In this document: positions 31,546-40,898 of the stretch, in pieces
Position numbering within the stretch: the stretch's first letter is position 1
Layout: each line of letters begins with the position of its first letter
Origin: an uncultured Clostridia bacterium
GTDB lineage: Bacteria; Bacillota; Clostridia; Christensenellales; Aristaeellaceae
Direction: 5' to 3'
Length of the DNA stretch: 64,000 nt
NCBI GenBank assembly: GCA_934667105.1
Contig: CAKULG010000013.1
Span: forward strand, 17,326-81,325
Program-made: the position numbers and the translations under genes
Notes under the pieces: generated by a model
What the model saw: only the letters and a program-made list of their open reading frames with translations
Told to the model about the DNA's origin: nothing
Database searches by the model: none

Positions 31546-33596
31546 GACTGCTTTTCCTCGCCTTCCGCCGCCAAACGCAGCATTTCATTGCGCAGGTAAT
31601 TGCATAGGCGCTCTTTTTCCGCATTGGCGGGGAGGGAAGCATCGTAGCGCGTGGGCGTACCGAAGGTGATGGTGCGCCGATTTTTATTGGCGTACAGGGG
31701 CACGAACAGGGGGCATTTCCCGGTTTTATTGTAATACAATTGGCCGATCATGGTAAAGCCGGTGAAGAATTCGGAAACGCCTTCCTTTTGATAGCGGCCG
31801 TCGGCGGAGGTGGCGGCGTTTTCGGGGAAAAGCAGAATGTTGTCCCCCGCCTGCATGGCGGCGGTGGTTTCCCGGAAGGTTTGCATCAGCTTGCGGGGGT
31901 TATCGTGATAGACGGGAATGGAATCCACCGAGCGCATAATCCAGGAAAGGAAGGGCGCGGCGATTTTTTCCGCCACGAAACGGCACAATTTGGGCGGCAG
32001 CCATTTCTGATCCTTCCATATGCCGTTGAGCATGCGATCGGCCACCGCCTCCTTTTCCACCATTTCATAGGTCACCCAGGGACGGAAGGAAAAGGGAACG
32101 TACAGATTGGTGACGATGGGGCCGTAGATTTCGCCATGGTTGCAAACGAACACGCAGGGCGTATCCTTATCCAGCTTCAACTGCCCCTTGCCGATGATTT
32201 TATGCCAATAAAAGGGGCGCATAATGGCGATAATCAGCTTCACGCCGTAATGCTTCAGGCTGCGAAGTACCACTACTTTTTCCAATTGATCCCGCAGGGG
32301 GCCGTTTTCCTTGCCCGCCTCCTGCAATTCCATATACCGGCGCAGCTTGGAGATATGCTCCTGGGTGAGGGGAAAACGCAGGGCGAAAACCAGCGAGATC
32401 GCCACCAGCAGCAGAGCGGGGAAAATCAGCAGCGGGCTGAAGGAGCGGAAAGCCTCGCCCCATTCCATGCCTCCGTTGGATATGCGGCCAAAGCCGATGA
32501 GCGCCAGGCCGATAAGGGCGGCCAATTGGCCCAGCAGCGCGGCGAATTCCAGCCGCACATGCTGCATCCGGTCCAGCGCGTCGCCGGGAACATGGCCCAT
32601 GCTGAAGGCGGCCACCCGGCGCATATCCGCCTCCATGCGCGTCAGCGCCCGCACGCAGGCGGTGGCCCCGCCGGTGCACAGCGCCAGGGAGATATACCCG
32701 CCCACGGGAGAAGAATCTTCCAAATGCAGAACAAAAATCATCAGGCCGCCCAGCCAGCACACCAGGCCGCAGATCATCATGGCCTGGGGATCCTGCCTGC
32801 CCTTGGCGCGCCGTAAAACGGCGTCCGAAAGCAGGCATACGCCGTAGGAGCAAACCAGCGCAATGCCCATGCACAGAATCAGCGCCTCGGCGGATACGGC
32901 GATATAGGCGTAGGTGAGAATCTGGGTGATTTGCAGGGCGGCCGCAATACCCAGGGCCGCGTTTTGAAACATGTGGTAGGCGTGGGCCTTTTGCAGCAGC
33001 TCCAGCTCCTCCGCTTCGTCGGCGTTATTTCCCCGCATATCCAGCCACATCTGATCCAGCGAGAAACGGGCCATCAGGCCGCTGAGCACATAGCCCCCTA
33101 CCAGGGCCCACACCGTGTCCGTCGGCAGGCCGGAGCAAAGCAGCATCACTGCCACCGGCACAAGAAAGCCCGCCTGAATCAGCAGTATGCGCACCGTTCG
33201 GGGCCAGGCCCGCCGTTTATCCAGCAGGCTTTTTTCCAGGCTGTAGCGCATCAGCGCGTCCCGCAGCAGCAGGCAGAGCACCAGCCCGTGCAGCCGCCAC
33301 AAATTTGCATTTTTTAAATCCGCCGGGGAAAGCAGCGTCAGGGCCAGGGCCAGCGCTAGCATCGCGCCCAGCAAAATGGCGCCCGTCCGCCGCAGGGAGG
33401 GGGACAACATTTTTTCCCGCACCGGGCGGCGCAGCCGCATAAACAGCACGGCAGTATACCCCGCCAAGTACAGCCCGCCCCCCAGAATGGGGCTGGATAG
33501 CAGCACATTGGAGGATAACATGCAATACAGGAAGGCATACAGGATGCCGAAGCCCATCAGCCCGCGCATCTCGTTCGTCTCTCGGTTCTTTTGCAA
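31542..33596 (-). CDS. Multi-pass membrane protein with C-terminal PlsC-type acyltransferase domain
   Basis: A 684-residue fusion. The first 410 residues hold ten to twelve predicted membrane helices of MFS-like character; the last 220 resemble a 1-acylglycerol-phosphate acyltransferase (PlsC). The acyltransferase motif I is written NHGEIYGP near residue 489, so the HX4D aspartate is replaced by glycine; motif III appears as LFPENAAT. Fusions of this type (LplT-Aas-like) recycle lysophospholipids, but the altered catalytic dyad makes activity uncertain. It starts with TTG behind GAGGAG and has its own promoter. Confidence 0.72.
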   Translation of the reverse strand: MQKNRETNEMRGLMGFGILYAFLYCMLSSNVLLSSPILGGGLYLAGYTAVLFMRLRRPVREKMLSPSLRRTGAILLGAMLALALALTLLSPADLKNANLWRLHGLVLCLLLRDALMRYSLEKSLLDKRRAWPRTVRILLIQAGFLVPVAVMLLCSGLPTDTVWALVGGYVLSGLMARFSLDQMWLDMRGNNADEAEELELLQKAHAYHMFQNAALGIAAALQITQILTYAYIAVSAEALILCMGIALVCSYGVCLLSDAVLRRAKGRQDPQAMMICGLVCWLGGLMIFVLHLEDSSPVGGYISLALCTGGATACVRALTRMEADMRRVAAFSMGHVPGDALDRMQHVRLEFAALLGQLAALIGLALIGFGRISNGGMEWGEAFRSFSPLLIFPALLLVAISLVFALRFPLTQEHISKLRRYMELQEAGKENGPLRDQLEKVVVLRSLKHYGVKLIIAIMRPFYWHKIIGKGQLKLDKDTPCVFVCNHGEIYGPIVTNLYVPFSFRPWVTYEMVEKEAVADRMLNGIWKDQKWLPPKLCRFVAEKIAAPFLSWIMRSVDSIPVYHDNPRKLMQTFRETTAAMQAGDNILLFPENAATSADGRYQKEGVSEFFTGFTMIGQLYYNKTGKCPLFVPLYANKNRRTITFGTPTRYDASLPANAEKERLCNYLRNEMLRLAAEGEEKQS

Positions 33597-33625
33597 AAAA
33601 TCCGCTCCTCTCTCGTGTCCCTGCT

Positions 33626-33654
33626 ATTTTACCGCTTTTTTTCGCGCTTGGCAA
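33626..33654 (-). promoter_or_regulatory. Promoter of the membrane acyltransferase-ProX operon
   Basis: TTGCCA (33654-33649) and TAAAAT (33631-33626) on the minus strand with 17 bp between them, 30 bases before the TTG start. Confidence 0.6.
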
Positions 33655-33689
33655 GGCACGGGGCGCGGGAAAACGAAAAACATCCATAA

Positions 33690-33882
33690 TGGTTCCTCCG
33701 CGCCCTCCTTCAAGAAGGCTGTAGGGGGAAGAGGCCGCGTCAAGGAACCAACGTGATTCTCTACCAGAAAAGGGACATGCTCTCAAAACGCATACGGGGG
33801 GAAAGCGCGCGCTTTTTGTTCTCGTGGCAACAATTCATTCTTTAACTTTTGTATTGATCCGGGCGGCTTTCTCAGAAAGGAC
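33690..33882. repeat. Intergenic stretch with partial repeat modules
   Basis: Between the Rrf2 gene and the membrane acyltransferase gene there is no credible ORF. A minus-oriented copy of the CTACAGCTTTCTTGGAGGG module (33697-33724, CCTCCTTCAAGAAGGCTGTAGGGGG) and a plus-oriented fragment (33858-33882, GGGCGGCTTTCTCAGAAAGG) of the dispersed intergenic repeat are visible. The rest is featureless. Confidence 0.5.
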
Positions 33883-33924
33883 GCGGGGGAGGCGCTCTTT
33901 GGCTGTAAAGAGCGCCTCCCCCGC
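33883..33924. terminator. Terminator-type hairpin after the Rrf2 gene
   Basis: A perfect 18-bp stem (GCGGGGGAGGCGCTCTTT with its complement, loop GGCTGT) 19 bases after the Rrf2 stop. There is no strong T tract on the minus strand. Sequence pattern and position match the other conserved hairpins next to repeat modules. Confidence 0.7.
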
Positions 33925-33942
33925 ACTATTCCCAATAAAAAA

Positions 33943-34344
33943 TTATTTCATCAAGTCCTGCAGCGTGACGCCCGAAAGATAATTCTGCACCAGGCGCTCC
34001 AGCCCCTCCCAGAGGGGAAGCGTTGGGCACTGAGCGCGGCGGGGACAGACGTTGGGCGTTTGCTCCAGGCAGGCCACCGGAGCCAGGGAGCCCTCCGTGA
34101 CCAGCAGAATTTGCAGTACGGTGTAATCCCCGGGGGCTTTCGCCAGGCGATAGCCGCCCCGATGGCCCCGCGCGGCGTGGAGCAGCCCTGCCTGGGTAAG
34201 CTGGAGGGCGATCTGCTCCAAATATTTTTTGGAAATTTCCTGCCGGGCGGCGATCTCCTTCAGCGTCACAAAGCCGTCCCCCTGCTGCGCCGCAATATCC
34301 AGCATCATCCGCAGCGCGTAGCGGCCCTTGGTGGAGATTTTCAT
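33943..34344 (-). CDS. Rrf2-family transcriptional regulator
   Basis: A 133-residue winged-helix regulator of the Rrf2 family (IscR/CymR/NsrR group). The N-terminus MKISTKGRYALRMMLDIAAQ and EIAARQEISKKYLEQIALQL are the classic helix-turn-helix. Three cysteines (ACLEQTPNVCPRRAQC, spacing C-x7-C-x5-C) sit where IscR-type proteins bind an iron-sulfur cluster, so it may sense Fe-S status or redox; CymR-type proteins lack them. It follows the PBP1A gene by 41 bases in the same direction. No isc or suf genes are adjacent. AGGAGG precedes the start. Confidence 0.88.
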   Translation of the reverse strand: MKISTKGRYALRMMLDIAAQQGDGFVTLKEIAARQEISKKYLEQIALQLTQAGLLHAARGHRGGYRLAKAPGDYTVLQILLVTEGSLAPVACLEQTPNVCPRRAQCPTLPLWEGLERLVQNYLSGVTLQDLMK

Positions 34345-34385
34345 GGGGCGTATCCTCCTGTGGAAAAAATGATCGCGGGCCGCGC

Positions 34386-37300
34386 TTATTGCCCGGCGGC
34401 CATGGCCTGGGTCAGCGCGCCCATTGCGGCGGCCAGCTGCTGCTGAGAGGGATTGCTGTAGAGCATGCCGTTCAAATTATTAATGGCGGAAAGCAGGGCG
34501 GCATAGCCGGAATGCTCGGGGCCCATGGCGTTCAATTGGGCCTGGGCCTGGGAAAGCAGGCGCTGGGCGTCGGGGGCGAGGGTGTTATCCACGATGGATT
34601 GTTGATAATCCCCCGAGGACGCGCCGTGATAGGGGCAGGTCATGCTGCTGATGAGGGCGGAATTGGCGGCGCTGTCGCTGGTGAGGCGCAGGGCGGCGTA
34701 TTCGCCCAGATAATCCCGCAGCACGCCGTCATAGGAGGTGCCGATGAGATCATAGAGCGGATGGCCCAGGGGCAGGATTACCACGCCCTTTTCCGCGCGG
34801 CTGGGGCAATAGGCGCTGGCCAGCATGCCCGAATCTGTGCAGACGGACAGGGTGTAATGCATCTGGCAGGAGGCGGTGGGCACGCTGTCCCGGGGCCAAT
34901 AATCGGTGACGACGCCGTAGCCCATCACATCGCTGCGGCAGGCGGCGGTGGCCAATTGGCCGCTGACGGCGCAGGTTGTGACCTTCACCAGGCCGTATTC
35001 CTCCGCGCCGCCCTCCATAATATCCCGATTGGCAAGGCCCTGATGAATTTTGGTCATGAACGCCTTCCACAGCTTGGCGGCGCTGTTGCCGCCGGTTGTT
35101 TTGGAGGAAAGCGCCTTGTAATTATCATGGCCGATCCACACCGTGCCGCAATACCAGCCCGTGAGCCCGGCGAAGAACACGCCCTTCTGATCGGAATTGG
35201 TGCCCGTTTTGCCCGCCACGGTTTGGCCGCTGATCTTGGCGGCGGTGCCCGTGCCGGAGGATACCACGTCCTTGAGCATGTTCACCGTCAGCCAGGCGGT
35301 GGAGGGCTTGAAAACCTGGCGGCGGGTCTGGTTGATATGCGCGTCGTAGATGGAATTATGGTTGCTGTCGAAAATGCCCAGGAAGGTGACGGGGCTTTGA
35401 TACACCCCGCCGTTGCCCAGCACGCCGAAGGCCACGGCCATTTCAATGGGGGAAAGGCCGGAGGAGCCCAGGGCCAGGCCGAAGGGGGTTTTGTTGATAT
35501 GATCCTCCGATACGCCCAGGCGCAGCAGGAAATCATAGCTGCGCTCCACCCCCACATAATTCATCAGGCAGTAGGCCGCGGCGGTGTTATCGCTGCGGGT
35601 GATGGCGGTGCGGATGGTTTCGGGCCCGCGATAGGAGGAGCCGCCGTAGTTTTTCGGCCAGGTATCCTTGCCGTCGCTGCCCGTCCAGCCCTTGACGGGC
35701 ACGGGGATGTTATACAGGATGCTGCCCGCCCCCGCCCCCAGCTCGATGGCCGGGGCGTAGACGGCGATGGGCTTGATGGAGGAGCCCACGGGCATATTCA
35801 TATCGGCGGCGCGGTTGAGGGTTTTGCGCTTGGTGGGGGCGGTGCGGCTGCCCACGATGGCCTTAATTTCCCCCGTTCGGTAATCCAGCACCACGGCGGC
35901 GGCCTGGGGCTGGGGAATTTCGTCGTAGGTGCCGTCCGCGTTCCGGGCGCGGTACACCTTGTCGGAGGGATCGCGCAGGGCGGGATAATCGGTATAGTTA
36001 TACAGGGTATCCTCCACCGCCTGTTGAATCTGCGTGTCCAGGGCCAGGAACACCTGGTAGCCCCCGGTGCGCAGCTCCTGCTCCATTTTATTGCGGTTGG
36101 CGGAGGTGTCCTCCAATTGGTTCAGCTTCAGCAGCGTTTTCACAACGTCCCGCACGGCGTATTCCACATAATGGGCGTAGGGGTACAGCGCCGTGGATTC
36201 AGGCGAGCTTTCCAGCACTCGGGCGGTGGAGGTATCCAGTGCGGCGAGATATTGCTCCTTGGTGATGAACTGATTTTCGTACATGCACCGAAGCACGTAA
36301 TCCGTCCGGTCGTTGGTGATTTTTTTATAATCGGTGGTATCGCTCTGGCGGGTGTAGAAATTGCGGCGGGGGTTGTAGTAATAGGGGTTGGTGGTCATGC
36401 CCGCCAGCATGGCGCATTCCCGCAGGGAAAGCTCGGAAAGATTTTCCTTGCCGAAATAGCCGCTGGCCGCCACCTTCACCCCGTAATAATCCTCGCCCAG
36501 GTAGATGGTGTTCAGGTAGGATTCCAGAATTTCGTTTTTGGTATACCGGGTTTCCAGCTGCATGGCCAGATAGGCCTCCTGGATTTTGCGCTTATAGGAT
36601 TGCTCGCTGGAAAGCAGCGTGTTTTTAATCAGCTGCTGCGTGATGGTGGAGCCGCCCTGCTGGCTGCCGGAAACAAAATTTTTGATGAACGCGCCCACGA
36701 TGCGCTTCACATCCACGCCGTTATGGGTGTAGAAGCGGGCGTCCTCCACGGCCACGAAGGCGTGCTGCAAATACAGGGGCATGGTGTCGATGGACACCAT
36801 GATCCGGTTTTCCGAGCCCTTGTATTCGGTGATGAGATTGCCCGAAGCGTCGTAGATAAAGGAGGTCTGGGCCTGATCGTCAATGGCGGCCAGGTTCAGC
36901 GTGGGGGCGGTTTCCATATAGGCCTTGGCCACGCCCACCACCGCCCCCAGCCCCGCCAGGCAGAAAAGCAGCAGCAGCAGCACCAGCATCCGGAAGGAAT
37001 TCACCATCACCGCTAGGATGAAGGAGGGCTTGCGGGCGCGGCGCTTGAGGATGGTGCGGCGGGGGGGCTTGGGAGGCTCGGGCTCGGGCTCCCGGGCCCA
37101 GGCGGCAGGGGCGTATTCGGGCGGATAATCCCCGTCGAAATCCCCGGCATATTCCTCGGTATATTCCGCGGGATACGCTTCGGGATAACCTTCCTGGCCG
37201 TCCGCTTCGTTCGCCGGGGCATATTGCTCCGGGGCGTAAGCGTCCTCGCCGTAGGAATCCACCCCGTAGGCGTTCGCGCCAGGGGCGGGGGTTCCCGCTA

Positions 37301-37427
37301 AATCATAAGCGTCCGTTTCCGCCGGGGGCGGGGGATAGGCGGATTCATAAGCGTCATAATCACCCGGATAGGAAGCCTGGGGCACAGGCGCGGCCTGATC
37401 GGGCGAAAAGGATTTCCTTCTTTTCAA
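34386..37427 (-). CDS. Class A penicillin-binding protein 1A
   Basis: A 1013-residue bifunctional peptidoglycan synthase. An unusual cytoplasmic N-terminal stretch of about 125 residues is acidic and rich in Tyr, Pro, Glu and Asp. A membrane helix follows near 138-165, then the GT51 glycosyltransferase domain (EDARFYTHNGVD near 227, QGGSTITQQLIKN) and the transpeptidase domain with the SxxK serine in GSSIKP near 547 and KTGT near 739. A Cys-containing C-terminal tail and a 100-residue Gln/Ala-rich end follow. The TTG start has GGAGG 7 bases upstream. The acidic tail may interact with division or elongation proteins. Confidence 0.93.
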   Translation of the reverse strand: MKRRKSFSPDQAAPVPQASYPGDYDAYESAYPPPPAETDAYDLAGTPAPGANAYGVDSYGEDAYAPEQYAPANEADGQEGYPEAYPAEYTEEYAGDFDGDYPPEYAPAAWAREPEPEPPKPPRRTILKRRARKPSFILAVMVNSFRMLVLLLLLFCLAGLGAVVGVAKAYMETAPTLNLAAIDDQAQTSFIYDASGNLITEYKGSENRIMVSIDTMPLYLQHAFVAVEDARFYTHNGVDVKRIVGAFIKNFVSGSQQGGSTITQQLIKNTLLSSEQSYKRKIQEAYLAMQLETRYTKNEILESYLNTIYLGEDYYGVKVAASGYFGKENLSELSLRECAMLAGMTTNPYYYNPRRNFYTRQSDTTDYKKITNDRTDYVLRCMYENQFITKEQYLAALDTSTARVLESSPESTALYPYAHYVEYAVRDVVKTLLKLNQLEDTSANRNKMEQELRTGGYQVFLALDTQIQQAVEDTLYNYTDYPALRDPSDKVYRARNADGTYDEIPQPQAAAVVLDYRTGEIKAIVGSRTAPTKRKTLNRAADMNMPVGSSIKPIAVYAPAIELGAGAGSILYNIPVPVKGWTGSDGKDTWPKNYGGSSYRGPETIRTAITRSDNTAAAYCLMNYVGVERSYDFLLRLGVSEDHINKTPFGLALGSSGLSPIEMAVAFGVLGNGGVYQSPVTFLGIFDSNHNSIYDAHINQTRRQVFKPSTAWLTVNMLKDVVSSGTGTAAKISGQTVAGKTGTNSDQKGVFFAGLTGWYCGTVWIGHDNYKALSSKTTGGNSAAKLWKAFMTKIHQGLANRDIMEGGAEEYGLVKVTTCAVSGQLATAACRSDVMGYGVVTDYWPRDSVPTASCQMHYTLSVCTDSGMLASAYCPSRAEKGVVILPLGHPLYDLIGTSYDGVLRDYLGEYAALRLTSDSAANSALISSMTCPYHGASSGDYQQSIVDNTLAPDAQRLLSQAQAQLNAMGPEHSGYAALLSAINNLNGMLYSNPSQQQLAAAMGALTQAMAAGQ

Positions 37428-37482
37428 TGTGCGCCTCCTGAAAAAAATAAAAAAACAAAAATGCGCGCGTTCTTCCCTGTGC

Positions 37483-37512
37483 AGTATAGCACATGTTCCG
37501 CCAGCCTGTCAA
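37483..37512 (-). promoter_or_regulatory. PBP1A promoter
   Basis: TTGACA (37512-37507), 18 bp, TATACT (37488-37483) on the minus strand, followed by an A/T-rich leader of about 55 bases. Confidence 0.75.
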
Positions 37513-37570
37513 AAAGCGGCGGCCTGGTTCCAATGATTTAACGACGCGGCGGGGCAAACCCCTGCCGCAT

Positions 37571-37599
37571 TTGCCTAAAAAGACGGAATTTGCTATAAT
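37571..37599 (+). promoter_or_regulatory. Promoter of the PHP-helicase gene
   Basis: TTGCCT (37571-37576), 17 bp, TATAAT (37594-37599), 38 bases before the ATG. It is back-to-back with the PBP1A promoter. Confidence 0.65.
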
Positions 37600-37636
37600 A
37601 GCTGACGAAAACTATCGAAAGAAGGGGGCGCGCCCC

Positions 37637-40600
37637 ATGCTGATTGCCGATTTGCACCTTCATTCCCGTTATTCCCGAGCCACCAGCGCCGATTGCGATG
37701 CGCCGCACCTGGAGCTTTGGGCCCGGATGAAGGGCGTCGCCCTGCTGGGCACGGGGGATTTTACCCATCCCAAATGGCGGCAGGAATTGCAGGAGCAGCT
37801 GGAACCGGCGGAGGAGGGGCTGTATACCCTCAAGGAAGGCGAGCGCCTGCCCTGCCCCGTGGCCGGGCCTGCGCCCCGGTTTGTGCTTTCTGGGGAAATC
37901 AGCACCATCTATAAGCAGGATGGCAAAACCCGCAAGGTACACCATGTGATTTTGCTGCCCGGCCTGGAGGAAGCGGAGGCCTTGGCCCGGCGGCTGGAGG
38001 CCATTGGCAATCTGCACAGCGACGGCCGCCCCATCCTGGGGCTGGACAGCCGCACGCTGCTGGAAATCACGCTGGATTGCTGCCCCCGGGCGATTTTTAT
38101 CCCCGCCCATATCTGGACGCCGCATTTTTCCGTGTTCGGCGCGTTTTCGGATTTTCACACCCTGGAAGAATGCTACGGCGATTTAACGCCCGAAATTCAC
38201 GCCCTGGAAACGGGGCTTTCCTCCGATCCGCCCATGAACCGCCGCCTTTCCATGCTGGACGGGTATCAGCTGGTTTCCAATTCGGACGCGCATTCTCCCG
38301 CCAAGCTGGGGCGGGAGGCCAATCTGCTGGATTGCGCGCTTTCCTATTCGGGGCTCAAGCGCGCCCTGGAAACGGGGGAGGGGCTGCGGGGCACGGTGGA
38401 ATTTTTCCCCGAGGAGGGCAAATACCATCTGGACGGCCACCGCGCCTGCCAATGCCGCCTGGAGCCTGCGGAAACGCTGCGGCTGGGCGGCCTGTGCCCG
38501 GTGTGCGGGAAAAAGGTGACGGTAGGCGTGCTGCACCGGGTGGAGCAGCTGGCGGATCGCCCCGCGCCTATCCCCCTGCCCAAGCCCTTTGAAAGCCTGA
38601 TGCCCCTGCCTGAATTGATCGGGGAGGCGCTGGGCGTTTCCTCTGCCGGGAAAAAGGTGCAGGCGGCGTATCTGGAGCTGCTGCAAAGGCTGGGGCCTGA
38701 ATTTGAGATTCTGCGCGACTGCGCTCCCGATGCGCTGGAAAAGGCGGGCGGCCCGCTGCTGGGGGAGGCCCTGCGGCGGCTGCGGGCGGGGAAAGCGCTG
38801 CGCCAGGCGGGCTACGATGGGGAATACGGGGTGGTGCGCCTGTTCGCCCCGGGGGAGCGGGAACGCTTCCTGGGGCAGACCAGCTATCTATCGGGGCTGT
38901 CGCTTCCCCTGGCCGGGCAGCCCTCGCAAGCGCCCGCCCCCATCGCCCCGACCCAGGAAAAAGAAACGCCCGCCGCCCAGGCGGAGACGCTGAACCCGGA
39001 GCAGCTTTCCGCCGTCCGCAGCGATGCGCGCACGGTGGCGGTATCCGCCGGGCCGGGCACGGGCAAAACCAAAACCCTCGTGGCCCGCATCGCCTATTTA
39101 ATAGAAGAAAAGGGCGTGGCCGCCGGCGAAATTACCGCCGTCACCTTCACCCGCCAGGCCGCGGCCGAAATGGCGGCCCGGCTGGAAACGCGGCTGGGGA
39201 AAAAAGCGGCCGCCGCCCTGCATATCGGAACCTTCCATGCCCTGTGTCTGAAGCTGGTGGCGAAAAAGCCCTTCGTATCTCCCGAAAAGGCCCGGGCGCT
39301 GATCGCCCCGCTGCTGGCGGCCCGGGGGTGCGCCCTCCGGCCCCGGGACGCGCTGGAAAAAATCGCGGCGCAAAAAAACGGCCTGGCGGTTCCCGAGCTG
39401 CCCCAGGGCCTGCGGGAGGAATACGACGGGACGCTGGCCGCCCAGGGCCTACGCGATTTGGAGGATGTGCTGCTGGAGGCCCTGGCCCTGCCCGCCGATA
39501 AAAAGCAATTTCATTATCTGCTGGTGGATGAATACCAGGATCTGAACGCCGTGCAGCGGGCGCTGACCGAGCATTGGAGCCGGGGCCGCAGCCTGTTTGT
39601 CATCGGCGACCCCGATCAATCCATTTACGGCTTCCGGGGGGCGGACGCGGGCTGCTTTGCGGCGCTGCTGGCGGCGCGGCCCGAAATGGAATGCATTCGC
39701 CTGCACCGCAATTACCGCTCCGAGCCCGCCATCATTGAAAGCGCTCTTTCGGTGATTGCCCGCAATCCCGGCCCCGCCCGGGCGCTGACCCCCTGCCGCG
39801 CCGGAGGACACCGGGTGCGCGTGGTGAACGCAGGCAGCGAGGAGGCGGAGGCGGATTGGATCGCCCGGGAAATCGGGCGCATGGCGGGGGGCCTGGATAT
39901 GCTCTCCGCCCGGGAGCAGGGCGAAACCCGGGCCTTTTCCGAAATCGCGGTGCTGTGCCGCGCCCGCAGCCAATTGGAGGGGGTGGAGCGTGCCTTGGCC
40001 CGGGAGGGGATTCCCTGCCTGGTGCTGGGCCGGGGAGATTTTCTTGAAGATGAAAAAGCGCAGGGACTGCTGTGCTTCTTTTCCGCCCTGCTCAATGGGG
40101 ACGGCGAGGCCCTGTCCCAGGCCCTGGCGGCGCTGTGGGGCTATCCCCTGTCCCTGCGGGAGCGGGCGGCGGCCGCGTTCTCGGCGGCGGGGGCGGAGGG
40201 CCTTGCGGCGCGGCTTTCGGATGCGGACGCTTTAGCCCCCTTCCTGCGGGCGGCGGAGGCGGCGCGCCCCGGGCTGACCAGGGAAAAGCCCCGCAAGCTG
40301 CTGGAGCGCCTTTGCGCGGAAACGGGCTGCGAAAACGCCGCCGTGCGGGAGCTGCTTCGGGCGGCGGTCTTTTGCAAAACCATGCCTGAATTCCTGGCCC
40401 TTCTTCGGGAGGGGGAGGAGCAGGATATTCGCCGGCTCACCGGCGGCAAGCCCTCCGGGGCGGTGCGGCTGATGACGCTGCACGCCGCCAAGGGGCTGGA
40501 ATTCCCCGTGGTGTTTCTGGCGGGGGCGACAGAGGGGCGGCTGCCCCTGACCCGCGCCGGGGAAGAAGAAAATATCCAGGAGGAGCGCCGCCTCTTCTAT

Positions 40601-40747
40601 GTGGGGATCACCCGGGCACGGGAGACGCTGATTCTCTCCTGCGGCGGCAGGCCCTCGCCCTTCCTGGCCGAGTTGCCCGATACCTGCGAGCGCCAGCTGC
40701 TGCCGCGCGCCCCCCTGCGCGCCCGGCAGACCAGCATGTTCGGCTGA
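37637..40747 (+). CDS. EndoQ-like PHP domain fused to UvrD/Rep-type helicase
   Basis: A 1036-residue fusion protein. Residues 1-400 form a PHP-family metal phosphoesterase: DLHLHSRYS at 5-13, an SNSDAHSPAKLG block near 213-224, and a zinc-ribbon-like CQC...CPVCGKK (about 270-290), an arrangement seen in endonuclease Q, which nicks DNA 5' of deaminated bases. Residues about 455-1030 are a UvrD/PcrA superfamily 1 helicase with GPGTGKTKT (Walker A), DEYQDLN, GDPDQSIYGFRGAD, HRNYRS, TLHAAKGLEFPVVFLAG and YVGITRARETLIL. The product could couple damage nicking to unwinding. The ATG at 37637 follows GAAGGGGG; the frame extends upstream but across the promoter. It is a single-gene unit. Confidence 0.88.
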   Translation: MLIADLHLHSRYSRATSADCDAPHLELWARMKGVALLGTGDFTHPKWRQELQEQLEPAEEGLYTLKEGERLPCPVAGPAPRFVLSGEISTIYKQDGKTRKVHHVILLPGLEEAEALARRLEAIGNLHSDGRPILGLDSRTLLEITLDCCPRAIFIPAHIWTPHFSVFGAFSDFHTLEECYGDLTPEIHALETGLSSDPPMNRRLSMLDGYQLVSNSDAHSPAKLGREANLLDCALSYSGLKRALETGEGLRGTVEFFPEEGKYHLDGHRACQCRLEPAETLRLGGLCPVCGKKVTVGVLHRVEQLADRPAPIPLPKPFESLMPLPELIGEALGVSSAGKKVQAAYLELLQRLGPEFEILRDCAPDALEKAGGPLLGEALRRLRAGKALRQAGYDGEYGVVRLFAPGERERFLGQTSYLSGLSLPLAGQPSQAPAPIAPTQEKETPAAQAETLNPEQLSAVRSDARTVAVSAGPGTGKTKTLVARIAYLIEEKGVAAGEITAVTFTRQAAAEMAARLETRLGKKAAAALHIGTFHALCLKLVAKKPFVSPEKARALIAPLLAARGCALRPRDALEKIAAQKNGLAVPELPQGLREEYDGTLAAQGLRDLEDVLLEALALPADKKQFHYLLVDEYQDLNAVQRALTEHWSRGRSLFVIGDPDQSIYGFRGADAGCFAALLAARPEMECIRLHRNYRSEPAIIESALSVIARNPGPARALTPCRAGGHRVRVVNAGSEEAEADWIAREIGRMAGGLDMLSAREQGETRAFSEIAVLCRARSQLEGVERALAREGIPCLVLGRGDFLEDEKAQGLLCFFSALLNGDGEALSQALAALWGYPLSLRERAAAAFSAAGAEGLAARLSDADALAPFLRAAEAARPGLTREKPRKLLERLCAETGCENAAVRELLRAAVFCKTMPEFLALLREGEEQDIRRLTGGKPSGAVRLMTLHAAKGLEFPVVFLAGATEGRLPLTRAGEEENIQEERRLFYVGITRARETLILSCGGRPSPFLAELPDTCERQLLPRAPLRARQTSMFG

Positions 40748-40808
40748 AAAAATTAAAACAAATTTAATACATTTTGCTGGAAAAGGCCCATAACCCGGGA
40801 AAATGTGA

Positions 40809-40837
40809 TTGCATTTGTAAATTTATTTTGCTATAAT
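40809..40837 (+). promoter_or_regulatory. Promoter of the Opp-type transporter operon
   Basis: TTGCAT (40809-40814), 17 bp, TATAAT (40832-40837), 62 bases before the binding-protein start, in an A/T-rich intergenic stretch. Confidence 0.7.
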
Positions 40838-40898
40838 GTCAAAGAATAACAAATTTCAGTTATTCGGCATTCAATTTTACAAGGAGGACTGACGCTAC

